Of a stretch of DNA of 64,000 bases, positions 55,129-62,952 are shown piece after piece (positions within the stretch are counted from its first letter, which is position 1; each line of letters opens with the position of its first letter). The position numbers and the translations under genes were made by a program. Location: assembly GCF_003633755.1 (NCBI RefSeq), contig NZ_RBIL01000002.1, positions 1,550,001-1,614,000 of the forward strand, written 5' to 3'. The notes beneath the pieces are model-generated. The model was not told the DNA's origin. It made no database searches and worked only from the letters and a program-made list of their open reading frames with translations. This DNA is from Solirubrobacter pauli (GTDB lineage: Bacteria > Actinomycetota > Thermoleophilia > Solirubrobacterales > Solirubrobacteraceae).

Positions 55129-55920
55129 TCAGAGGAAGGCCCGGATGGCGTCGATCGTCTCCTGCGGCGCGCTCAGGTTCGGGCAGTGGCCGGTGGCCGC
55201 CATCCGCACGAGCACGGAGCCCGGGATCTGCGCGTGCACGTAGTCGCCGACGGGCGTCGGCGCGATCACGTCGTCGCTGCACTGGAGCACGAGCGTCGGG
55301 ACGTCCACGTCGTCGAGGTCCGCCCGGTTGTCGGACAGGAACGTCACGCGCGCGAAACGGGCCGCGATCTCCGGGTCCATGCGGCAGAAGCTGCTGGTCA
55401 GCTCCTCCCCCAGCTCCGGGCGGTCGGGGTTGGCCATGATGACCGGGGCCATCGCACTCGACCAGCCGAGGAAGTTGCTGTCCATGGAGTCGAGCAATTC
55501 CGCAATGTCCTCCTGCTGAAACCCTCCGACGTAGCCGTCGTCGTCCAGGTAGCGGGGGGACGGTCCGATCAGGACGAGCGTGCCGATCGCGTCCGGGGCG
55601 CGCTTCGCCGCGAGGACGCCGATCATCGCGCTCACGGAGTGGCCGACGAACACGGCGTCGGAGAGGTCCAGCGCGCGGCAGATCTCGACCACGTCGTCGG
55701 CGTACCCGGCGAGGGTGCCGTACCGCTCGGGGTCATAGGCCCCCGGGTCCGAGCCGCCCGCGCCCACGTGGTCGAACAGCACGATCCGGTGGTCGGCCGC
55801 GAACGCCGGCGCGACGAAGCGCCACATGTTCTGGTCGCAGCCGAAGCCGTGCGCGAAGAGGATCGGCCGCGCATCCGATTGTCCACCGACATGGACGTTG
55901 TTGCGTTCGAGAACGCTCAA
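55129..55920 (-). CDS. Alpha/beta hydrolase, RsbQ-like
   Basis: A 263-residue hydrolase with FAHGFGCDQNMWR, nucleophile in GHSVSAMIG (about 95), acid in CSDDVIAP and His in TGHCPNLSAP; the GHSVS elbow and overall layout are those of RsbQ. RsbQ is thought to supply or modify a small ligand for the PAS domain of RsbP, which is encoded next. TTG start at 55920; a GCGTTC-GA-GAACGC palindrome lies in its first codons. Confidence 0.87.
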   Translation of the reverse strand: MSVLERNNVHVGGQSDARPILFAHGFGCDQNMWRFVAPAFAADHRIVLFDHVGAGGSDPGAYDPERYGTLAGYADDVVEICRALDLSDAVFVGHSVSAMIGVLAAKRAPDAIGTLVLIGPSPRYLDDDGYVGGFQQEDIAELLDSMDSNFLGWSSAMAPVIMANPDRPELGEELTSSFCRMDPEIAARFARVTFLSDNRADLDDVDVPTLVLQCSDDVIAPTPVGDYVHAQIPGSVLVRMAATGHCPNLSAPQETIDAIRAFL

Positions 55921-55958
55921 GCCGCCTGGAGTTTAAGAACCCCGGCCGCTTGGGCGCC

Positions 55959-55982
55959 AAAGTGTACGCATGCTGACACTTT
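55959..55982. promoter_or_regulatory. Perfect AAAGTGT/ACACTTT dyad
   Basis: Seven-base perfect arms separated by 10 nt, 38-62 bp upstream of the rsbQ-like start and just before the structured plus-strand region. The spacing of about one and two-thirds helical turns between arm centres suits a dimeric regulator; it could equally be an RNA hairpin. Confidence 0.45.
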
Positions 55983-56114
55983 AGGTTCTCTGGACATTCA
56001 TCCGATTTGGATTACTTCGTCCAGCCCGCATTATGTGTCCAGTCGAAGGGAACACACCTCAAGGTCTCGGAAACGGCGTTGCAGCGCCATTTTCGAGCGG
56101 GAAAGGAGCCTGTC

Positions 56115-56132
56115 ATGGGTTGGAAGATGTAA
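56115..56132 (+). CDS. Five-codon micro-ORF (MGWKM)
   Basis: ATG to TAA with AAAGGAG ending 6 nt before the ATG, an optimal Shine-Dalgarno arrangement and stronger than that of most genes here. It is followed 20 bp later by the terminator stem. It may be a leader-like peptide or a ribosome-loading device controlling the RNA fold. Confidence 0.35.
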   Translation: MGWKM

Positions 56133-56152
56133 TCCACGACCAGCTTTGCGAG

Positions 56153-56183
56153 CGAGCGCCTCAGTGGCGCTCGTTCTCTTTAA
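56153..56183 (+). terminator. Intrinsic terminator
   Basis: CGAGCGCC-TCAGT-GGCGCTCG (perfect 8-bp stem, 5-nt loop) followed by TTCTCTTTAA. The T-rich side is on the plus strand, so it terminates the plus-strand structured transcript; on the minus strand it could help end the HD-GYP gene. Confidence 0.7.
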
Positions 56184-56219
56184 CGGCCAGTTCGTCGCAT
56201 CCCTTGATCGAACGAACGT

Positions 56220-57590
56220 CTACGCCGCCGCAAGCCTGGGCTGGGCGTAGTCCGCGACGCGCTTCTCGAAGGCCAGCTCGGCCTCGAAGTCGACCTCGTC
56301 GGTGTGGCTGAAGGCCACGCCCTTCTCGAGGATCATCCGCTCGAAGACGTCGACCACCGCGGGGTCCAGCTGCGTGCCCGCCACCCGACGCAGCTCCGCG
56401 AGCGCCGCCTCCGAGCTGACGGGGCGGCGGTAGGAGTCGCGCGAGGTCATGACGTCGTAGGTGTCGGCGACGGACAGGATGCGCGCGCCGAGCGGGATGT
56501 CCTCGCCTGCGATGCCGGCCGGGTAGCCGCCGCCGGCGAAGCGCTCGTGATGGTGCAGGACGATCTCGGCCACCGGACCGTAGCCCTCGATGCGCTCGAC
56601 GAGCTTGGCGCCCTGCTCCGGATGGAGCTTGATCAGCTGCCACTCCTCGTCGGTCAGCTTGCGGTTCGCGAACAGCACGGAGTCCGGGAGGATGAACTTG
56701 CCGATGTCGTGCAGCAGCGCCGCGGTGTGGATGAGGTCCTGCTCGCGCGCGTCGAGGCCCAGCATCGCTGCCACCTCGCGCGAGTAGCGGGCCACTGCCG
56801 CCGAGTGGCGGGCCGTCATCGCATCGCGCATCGACAGCGTCTGCAGCACCGTCGAGAGCAGGCCCATCTGCAGCGACGCGAGCTCGCGCGTCCGCTGCTC
56901 GAGCTCTTCGCCGCGCTCGTCCGCCGCGATGCTCGTGCGGACGATGTACAGGAACACGAACAGGACGACCGCGGCCAGCGCGATCGAGCCGATGCCCAGA
57001 TAGGCGTAGGTGAAGGCGACGCTGGCGGTCAGCAGCGCCGTCGCGAACTCCGAGGGCAGCGCGGTGACGAACGAGCGCAGCATCAGCCGCGGCGGGACGT
57101 CGTAGGCGAACCAGCTTCCCGCCGCGACCATGGCGAAGTTCAGCGCGTTGGCCAGCAGGAACGTCGTGAGGACGACGGCGCCGAACCACAGCGCCTCGCT
57201 GCCGCCGACCTCGAAGTCGCCGGCCAGCGCACGGATCGTCAGCCCGCCCACGAGCGGGAAGACCGCGAAGGTGGCGAGGTTCGTGATCGTGCGATCGATC
57301 GACCGGCGGGAGATCACCGCGTCGACGACCGAGCACGCGACGCCCATCACCGCCGCGGGCGCGGGGCCGAGGAGCGCCATCGCCAGCACGAGCGCGAGGA
57401 ACGAGCCCGAGAGCCGCAGGCCCCGGAGCTCGAAGCTCAGCATCTCGCTGCCGGCCGCGAGGACGAACAGCAATCCGAACAGCGACAGCGACTGCCAGTC
57501 ATCGGCGCGGCTCACCAGCGCAGCACCCGCCAGCGCGCACGCGAGTAGCGTGGCCGAGACAAGGGACAAGGTGACCTGGCGCCGAGGCAT
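56220..57590 (-). CDS. Membrane HD-GYP c-di-GMP phosphodiesterase
   Basis: A 456-residue protein with about seven to eight N-terminal membrane helices (residues ~6-225), a short coiled coil (about 235-255) and an HD-GYP domain. The HD motif is LLHDIGKF, then HPEQGAKLVE, and the GYP motif is HHHERFAGGGYPAGIAG. It hydrolyses c-di-GMP. The ATG at 57590 (MPRRQVTLS) follows GAGGGTGAG. With the EAL protein at 5.4 kb this is the second c-di-GMP hydrolase in the window. Confidence 0.9.
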   Translation of the reverse strand: MPRRQVTLSLVSATLLACALAGAALVSRADDWQSLSLFGLLFVLAAGSEMLSFELRGLRLSGSFLALVLAMALLGPAPAAVMGVACSVVDAVISRRSIDRTITNLATFAVFPLVGGLTIRALAGDFEVGGSEALWFGAVVLTTFLLANALNFAMVAAGSWFAYDVPPRLMLRSFVTALPSEFATALLTASVAFTYAYLGIGSIALAAVVLFVFLYIVRTSIAADERGEELEQRTRELASLQMGLLSTVLQTLSMRDAMTARHSAAVARYSREVAAMLGLDAREQDLIHTAALLHDIGKFILPDSVLFANRKLTDEEWQLIKLHPEQGAKLVERIEGYGPVAEIVLHHHERFAGGGYPAGIAGEDIPLGARILSVADTYDVMTSRDSYRRPVSSEAALAELRRVAGTQLDPAVVDVFERMILEKGVAFSHTDEVDFEAELAFEKRVADYAQPRLAAA

Positions 57591-57648
57591 CCACTCACCC
57601 TCATCGGCACCACTCGGAAATTCCGAAGGCAAATTTTCGACGAGAGAC

Positions 57649-58944
57649 GTGGTTGTCCTCCAAGCGGGGTACAGTGCCCCCGGAGTGCGGAGGCGCCTTG
57701 AACCGCTGCGGGTGCGGCCGTTCGGCCAGTTGCTGGGGTCGTACACGGTCAACGACTTGGGGGACTCGATCGGGGTCGTGGCCCTGTCGATCCTTGTCTT
57801 CGACCGAACGGGTGATGTCGCGCCGACCGCCGGCTTCTTCCTGGTGGCCAAGTTCCTGCCCGCCCTGCTCTCCACCGGGCTGACGGCGCACCTGGACCGG
57901 ATGTCGCTGCGCCGCGTGCTGCCGGCGATCTACGTGATCGAGGCGCTCGTGTTCGCCGCGCTCGGCTTCCTGGCCATCGGCGACCGGTTCTTCCTGCCGC
58001 TGATCCTGCTGCTGGGGCTCGTGGACGGGACGCTGGCGATCACGGGGCGCGGGCTCACCCGCGGGGCCGTCGCGGCCACGCTGCAGCCGCACGGGCTGAT
58101 CGCCGAGGGCAACGCGCTGATGAACCTCGGCTTCGCGGCGTCGTCGGTGTTCGGTGCCGCGCTCGCGGGCGCGCTGATCGCGGCCTTCGGGGTCTCCACC
58201 GCGCTGTTCGTGGACGCCGCGTCGTTCCTGATCATCGCGGCGCTGCTCGCGAGCACCCGCCAGCTGCCGCAGGTCGAGCACCACGAGTACGAGCCCTGGC
58301 GCACGCGTTTCCGCGCCGGGCTCTCGTTCGCGCGCTCGCACCCGCTGATCCGCACGCTGCTCGTCGGCCAGTCGCTCGCGTTGATCTGCTTCACCGTCGT
58401 CGTCCCGATCGAGGTCATCTACGCCAAGGAGTCGCTCGGCACCAACAGCGCCGGGTTCGGGCTGCTGCTGAGCGCCTGGGGCGCCGGCATCGTGCTCGGC
58501 TCGCTGCTCTACATCGGCCTCAAGAACCGCTCCGGGTTCGGGCTGATCGTCTTCTCCAGCGCGATGGTGGGCGTCGCCTACCTCGGGATGTCCCAGGCGC
58601 ACGTGCTGTGGCTCGCGTGCGCGATGTCGGTCGTCGGCGGCGCCGGCAACGGCATCCAGTGGGTGGCGGTGATGACCGCCATGCAGGAGGCGACGCCGCC
58701 GGAGTTCCAGTCGCGGATGTCCGGGCTGCTGGAGTCGATCGGCGCCGCGATGCCGGGCATCGGGTTCCTGCTCGGCGGCGTGCTGACGGTGCTGGGCTCC
58801 CCGCGCACCGCCTTCGCGTTCGCGGGCGCGGGGATCCTGCTGCTGGCCGGCCTGGCGCTGCTGCTACGGCCGGCGGCCGAGCGGCGCGCTCAGACCTCGA
58901 CCACGACCGGCAGCACCATCGGGCGGCGCTTGAGCCGGTCGTAG
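57649..58944 (+). CDS. MFS transporter
   Basis: A ~431-residue major facilitator with about 12 helices of the EntS/macrolide-efflux-like type (LLGSYTVNDLGDSIGVVALSILVF; HLDRMSLRRVLP loop between helices 2 and 3). GTG 57649 is the earliest plausible start; a later GTG near 57687 would also keep helix 1. The last ~18 residues are hydrophilic and are encoded on the strand opposite the rnj 3' end, with a 55-bp overlap. Substrate unknown. Confidence 0.86.
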   Translation: MVVLQAGYSAPGVRRRLEPLRVRPFGQLLGSYTVNDLGDSIGVVALSILVFDRTGDVAPTAGFFLVAKFLPALLSTGLTAHLDRMSLRRVLPAIYVIEALVFAALGFLAIGDRFFLPLILLLGLVDGTLAITGRGLTRGAVAATLQPHGLIAEGNALMNLGFAASSVFGAALAGALIAAFGVSTALFVDAASFLIIAALLASTRQLPQVEHHEYEPWRTRFRAGLSFARSHPLIRTLLVGQSLALICFTVVVPIEVIYAKESLGTNSAGFGLLLSAWGAGIVLGSLLYIGLKNRSGFGLIVFSSAMVGVAYLGMSQAHVLWLACAMSVVGGAGNGIQWVAVMTAMQEATPPEFQSRMSGLLESIGAAMPGIGFLLGGVLTVLGSPRTAFAFAGAGILLLAGLALLLRPAAERRAQTSTTTGSTIGRRLSRS

Positions 58945-60557
58945 ATGAACTGCGCGAGGTCGTCGTGCAGATGGTTCTGCAGGACGTCGACCTCGGTGAT
59001 CTGCTGCTCGGCGGCGGCGTCCAGCGAGTCCTCCACCGCTTCGCGCAGGTCGTCCGTGAACTGGTCGTTGCCTTCCAGGAACGGGACGCCGCGGGCGATC
59101 ACCTCCGGCGGGACGACGGACGAGCCGTCCTCCTCGGAGATCGTCGCCACGATGATGAAGATGCCGTCCGCGGACAGCATGCGGCGGTCACGCAACGCGA
59201 CGTCGCTGACGTCGCCGATGTCCACGCCGTCGACGAAGATCATCCCGGAGTGCTCGGGGGTGCCGAACTTCGCGCCCTCGGCCGTGATCTCCAGCGGCGT
59301 GCCGTTCTCGCTGCGGAACACGTGCGAGCGGGGCACGCCGACCGCCTGCGCGAGCTCACCGTGGATGAGCATGCGCTTGAAGTCGCCGTGGACCGGCATC
59401 ACGTACTTCGGGCGGGTGAGGTTGATCATCATCTTGACCTCCTCCGCGTAGCCGTGGCCTGAGGCGTGGATCGGCGCGTCGCGCGCGGTCACCACGCTGC
59501 ACCCGATGTGGTACAGGCGGTCGATCGTCTCGTTGACGGCGCGCTCGTTGCCGGGGATCGGCGTGGCGCTGAAGACGACCGTGTCGCCCTCTTTGAGCTC
59601 CACCTGCGGATGGTCGCGGTAGGCCATCCGGCGCAGCGCGGACAGCGGCTCGCCCTGGGAGCCGGTGGAGATCACGACGATCTTGTCGTCGGCCCACTGG
59701 TCGATCTCCCGCGGCGGCACGAGCATGCCCTCGGGGATGTCGATGTGGCCCAGGCTGCGGCCGATGTTGACGTTCTTGCGCATCGACCGGCCGACGAGGG
59801 CGACCTTGCGGCCGTGCTTCTCGGCGGCGTGCACGACCTGCTGCACGCGGTGGATGTTCGAGGCGAAGCAGGTGACGACGATGCGCCCGTCGCAGCGGCC
59901 GAACACGCGGTCCAGGTGCGGGCCGACGATCGACTCGCTGTCGCTGATGCCGGGGCGGTCGGCGTTCGTCGAGTCGCCGCACAGGAGCAGCACGCCCTCG
60001 CGGCCGAGCTCGGCCAGGCGGCTCATGTCCGCGGGCGCGCCGATCACGGGCGTCTGGTCGAACTTGTAGTCGCCGGTGAAGAAGACGGTGCCGAGCGGGG
60101 TGCCGATCGCGACGCCGCTGGCGTCCGGGATCGAGTGCGTGAGGTGCACGCGCTCGAGCGTGAACGGGCCGGCCTCGACGACGTCGCCGATCGGCAGCAC
60201 CTCGAGGTTGACGTCGCGCAGCTTGTGCTCGTCGAGCTTCGAGCGGGCCATGGCGACCGTGAGCTGGCCGCCGTAGACGACCGGGATCTTGTCCTCGCCC
60301 AGGTCGCGGATCACCCACGGGAGCGAGCCCAGGTGGTCCTCGTGGCCGTGCGTGATGATGATCGCGTCGATCGCGTCGACGTTCTCACGCAGGTACGTGA
60401 AGTCGGGCAGGACGAGGTCGATGCCCATCATCTCGGCCGTCGGGAAGCGCAGGCCGCAGTCGACGACGACGATCCGGCCGTCGTACTCGACGACGGTCAT
60501 GTTCTTGCCGATCTCGCCGACGCCCCCCAGCGGGAGGACTCGAACGGTGCCGCTCAA
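58890..60557 (-). CDS. rnj: Ribonuclease J
   Basis: A 555-residue metallo-beta-lactamase/beta-CASP ribonuclease: zinc motif HGHEDH, then LTHSIPDAS, TGDYKFD, CGDSTNADR, beta-CASP STGSQGEP, SGHGYAEE, PVHGDFKRM, and a C-terminal dimerisation domain. It has 5'-3' exo- and endonuclease activity in mRNA and rRNA maturation. TTG 60557 lies in the dapA stop (TTGA). dapA-rnj is a conserved actinobacterial pair. Confidence 0.95.
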   Translation of the reverse strand: MSGTVRVLPLGGVGEIGKNMTVVEYDGRIVVVDCGLRFPTAEMMGIDLVLPDFTYLRENVDAIDAIIITHGHEDHLGSLPWVIRDLGEDKIPVVYGGQLTVAMARSKLDEHKLRDVNLEVLPIGDVVEAGPFTLERVHLTHSIPDASGVAIGTPLGTVFFTGDYKFDQTPVIGAPADMSRLAELGREGVLLLCGDSTNADRPGISDSESIVGPHLDRVFGRCDGRIVVTCFASNIHRVQQVVHAAEKHGRKVALVGRSMRKNVNIGRSLGHIDIPEGMLVPPREIDQWADDKIVVISTGSQGEPLSALRRMAYRDHPQVELKEGDTVVFSATPIPGNERAVNETIDRLYHIGCSVVTARDAPIHASGHGYAEEVKMMINLTRPKYVMPVHGDFKRMLIHGELAQAVGVPRSHVFRSENGTPLEITAEGAKFGTPEHSGMIFVDGVDIGDVSDVALRDRRMLSADGIFIIVATISEEDGSSVVPPEVIARGVPFLEGNDQFTDDLREAVEDSLDAAAEQQITEVDVLQNHLHDDLAQFIYDRLKRRPMVLPVVVEV

Positions 60558-61420
60558 CGGGCGGAGACCTCGGCCAGCAGCCCGTGCTGGGCGAGCGCGT
60601 TGTACACGGTCTGGCGTTCCTGCTCGTCGCATTCGACCAGCGGCAGGCGCAACGCGCCGGCGGGCTGGCCGAGCATCTCCAGAGCGGCCTTGACCGGCGC
60701 GGGGCTGGCCGTCACGAACATCGCCTCATAGATCTCCTGCAGCGACGCGTCGATCTCGGCGCGGTTGTCGGGCTCTTCATACATCTTGCGCATCTCCGGC
60801 CCGACGACGTGGCTGGCGACGCAGATGCCGCCCGTGCCGCCGATCTCCAGGCACTTTCCGTAGATGTCGTCGTTGCCGGCCATGACCGCGAGGCCGTCGA
60901 TCAGCTGCAGCTCGTCGCTGTTCGCCTGCTTGACGGCCTCGATGTTCTCGATCTGCGCCAGCTCGGCGAGCAGATCGGGCGGCATGTTGACGACGCACCG
61001 GCCGGGGATGTTGTAGAGGATCACGGGCGTGTCCCCCGCGGCTTTCGCGACTTCCCTGAAGTGCGCGATGATCCCCCGGCGGTTGGGCTTGTTGTAGTAC
61101 GGCGTGACGGACAGCACCGCGTCCACGCCGGCCTCCACGGCCTTCTCGGTCAGGTGGACGGCGTGGCGCGTGTCATTGGACCCGGTGCCGCCGACGACCG
61201 TCGCCTCGTCCCCGAGCTCGGAGGCGATCAGCGCGATGAGCCCGAGGTGCTCCTCGTCGGTCATCGTCGCCGCCTCGCCAGTGGTCCCGGCCACGACCAG
61301 CCCGTGCGACCCGTTCGCGAGCAGATGGCGGCCGATCGCGACCGCACCCTCCTCGTCGACGGAGCCGTCAGCACGGAACGGGGTGATCATGGCCGTGAGC
61401 AGGCCTTCGTAGGGACGCAT
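60554..61420 (-). CDS. dapA: 4-hydroxy-tetrahydrodipicolinate synthase
   Basis: A 288-residue class I aldolase: GTTGEAATM phosphate/pyruvate loop, SVTPYYNKPN with the catalytic Tyr, YNIPGR, and the Schiff-base Lys in AVKQANSDE. It condenses pyruvate with aspartate semialdehyde, the first committed step of lysine/DAP synthesis. It feeds the dapD-dapC-dapE branch encoded at 11.4-14.7 kb. Confidence 0.95.
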   Translation of the reverse strand: MRPYEGLLTAMITPFRADGSVDEEGAVAIGRHLLANGSHGLVVAGTTGEAATMTDEEHLGLIALIASELGDEATVVGGTGSNDTRHAVHLTEKAVEAGVDAVLSVTPYYNKPNRRGIIAHFREVAKAAGDTPVILYNIPGRCVVNMPPDLLAELAQIENIEAVKQANSDELQLIDGLAVMAGNDDIYGKCLEIGGTGGICVASHVVGPEMRKMYEEPDNRAEIDASLQEIYEAMFVTASPAPVKAALEMLGQPAGALRLPLVECDEQERQTVYNALAQHGLLAEVSAR

Positions 61421-61446
61421 GCGTTAGAGGATGGCACGCGAGCCGG

Positions 61447-62553
61447 TCAGCCCGCGAGTGGATCCCCCGAGCTGAGCTTCGGCGGCGCGTACGACGGCTG
61501 GTTGGGATCCTCCGTCGACGACGGCGCACCGGGCACGGCGGGTGCCTTGCCCTCCCCCGCGACCGGCGGCTGAGGTGTTCCCGAAGGGACACCGGGCGCC
61601 TGCGGCGGCGCGGTCGAGCCCTCGACCGGCGCGGGCGGACCGCTCGGCGGCTCCGTCGGCGGAACCCCCGGCGTCGCAGGCGGAGCCCAGTCCGCGGGCG
61701 CGCTCGGCGGAGCCGGCGGAGGGGGAGTCAACGGCTCGCCGAACTCCGGCCCGGGAGGCGGCGCGGCAGGCGCGCTCGGGGCCGCACCGGCCAGCGGGTC
61801 ACCGTGCGGCGGCGACGCCGGCGGGCCGCTCGGCGGGTCCCACGACGGTGCGGACGAGCCGGTGGCACCGGCCAGCGGGTCACCGTGCGGCGGTGACGCG
61901 GGCGGGCTGCCCGGGGCGGGCGCGTGCCCCGGGAGCGGGCCACCCTGAGCAGGCGGCTCCCACGCGGCCGAGCCGGGCGGTGCCGGCGCGGGCGCGGCCG
62001 GGCCGCTGGGCGGGGCCCAGTTGGACGGAGGCGGCGCCGACGGGCCGGTGGGCGGCGGCGCGGACGCCGCGCCCGCGAGCGGGTCGCCGTGCGCGACCGG
62101 CGGCGGCGCGGGCGTCGCCAGCGGGTCGCCCGAGGCCGGGGACGGCGTCGGCGGGCCGGAGTAGCCCGTCGGGATGCCTGGGGAGTGCGGCGGCGCGGGC
62201 GGCGGCGGCGGGGTGCTGTGCCCCGGCGGCGGCCACGCGGGGCTCTGGGACTGGCCGGGCCAGGCCGGGCCGCCCGCGAGCGGGTCGCCGTGCGGTGCGG
62301 GCGCCGCGGGGTCCGGGACCGGGCCGGGCGTGGCCGGCGGACCCGGGTGCGGACCCGCGAGCGGATCACCGTGCGGCGGCGACGCCGACTGCTGCGGCGG
62401 GATCGGACGACCGTGCTTGTCGTACTCGACGTACCCGCCCGGCTGCTGCGGACCAGGCCGGGAAGCGCCCTGCTGGTTGATCTGGGACTGCACCTCGTCG
62501 AGCTTGGTCTGCGCCTGCTCGGCGAGCTTCTTGGCCTTGTCAAGGAAGCCCAT
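61447..62553 (-). CDS. Pro/Ala-rich protein with seven GDPLAG motifs
   Basis: A 368-residue protein of unknown function. The first ~28 residues form an amphipathic, coiled-coil-like helix (FLDKAKKLAEQAQTKLDEVQ). The rest is Pro/Ala/Gly/Ser-rich and probably disordered, containing the hexapeptide GDPLAG six times plus one GDPLAT; five copies are preceded by His. The last copy is exactly the C-terminus. No signal peptide or membrane segment is visible. The short recurrent motif in a disordered chain suggests a multivalent binding scaffold. Located 26 bp downstream of the dapA start, transcribed toward dapA. Confidence 0.75.
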   Translation of the reverse strand: MGFLDKAKKLAEQAQTKLDEVQSQINQQGASRPGPQQPGGYVEYDKHGRPIPPQQSASPPHGDPLAGPHPGPPATPGPVPDPAAPAPHGDPLAGGPAWPGQSQSPAWPPPGHSTPPPPPAPPHSPGIPTGYSGPPTPSPASGDPLATPAPPPVAHGDPLAGAASAPPPTGPSAPPPSNWAPPSGPAAPAPAPPGSAAWEPPAQGGPLPGHAPAPGSPPASPPHGDPLAGATGSSAPSWDPPSGPPASPPHGDPLAGAAPSAPAAPPPGPEFGEPLTPPPPAPPSAPADWAPPATPGVPPTEPPSGPPAPVEGSTAPPQAPGVPSGTPQPPVAGEGKAPAVPGAPSSTEDPNQPSYAPPKLSSGDPLAG

Positions 62554-62663
62554 GGCACGACGGTACCCGGTTCGGGCGTGTGCTCGCGTGGTGCTAACCG
62601 GCGTCTCTTGTGGCCGAGCCGCGTGGAGCTCAGCTCGGGTGGCGGGCGTCGGGCTTCATCGCG

Positions 62664-62882
62664 CCGGGGAGCACACCGGCCTGGGCTGGTCAAGCCGGCC
62701 GGGACCGGCGAGCCCCCGCGCGGGGTCAACCCGCGCTCACGGGCTCAGCCGCACTGAACGATCACTTTCCCACCTGTGCGGTGGAAAAGTGAACACTCGC
62801 GCGACGCGCGGCCCGCGCGCGGGCGCACCCGGCGCAAGCCGCTCACCCGCACAAGAGCGCGCCGCCCGACGGGGTGCTCCCG
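62664..62882 (-). repeat. Dispersed intergenic repeat, copy 2 (MITE-like)
   Basis: Reverse-oriented partner of the repeat near 22.4 kb. Termini CGGGGAGCACACCGGC (62665-62680) and GGGGTGCTCCCG (62871-62882) are inverted. Blocks 62682-62754, 62780-62802 and 62837-62860 correspond to copy 1 blocks. The core hairpin 62763-62791 is near perfect (CACTTTCCCACC, loop TGTGC, GGTGGAAAAGTG); its loop is inverted relative to the flanks when compared with copy 1. It occupies most of the 399-bp stretch without a gene (62554-62952); the remaining ~180 bp show no gene. Confidence 0.75.
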
Positions 62883-62952
62883 AACCACGCCAGGCACCGG
62901 CGCGCGCCACCCGCACTGAACTCCACGGGTGACGCGCTCCGGGTACGTGGTG

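Larger units (their letters stand above)
55985..56183 (+). ncRNA. Candidate structured RNA ending in an intrinsic terminator
   Basis: This ~200-nt stretch is less GC-rich than its surroundings and carries ordered inverted repeats: ATCC/GGAT (56000-56012), TGTGT/ACACA (56034-56056) and GGCG/CGCC (56075-56088). An ideal ribosome-binding site, a five-codon ORF and a terminator follow. TGGATTAC (56008-56015) can pair either locally or with GTAATCCA (56129-56136) across the ORF stop, suggesting alternative folds. No plus-strand gene follows for >1.4 kb, so it looks like a stand-alone transcript. It matches no riboswitch class I could recall. Confidence 0.38.

Noticed and set aside
53802-55439. A plus-strand open frame of about 545 codons
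   Set aside because: Antisense to the PP2C and RsbQ-like genes, both of which have complete catalytic motifs; the plus frame has none.
55985-56183. Known riboswitch or housekeeping RNA (c-di-GMP, glycine, SAM-IV, Moco, guanidine, SRP RNA, tmRNA)
   Set aside because: Compared from memory with their conserved cores; none fits. An Infernal/Rfam search would be decisive.
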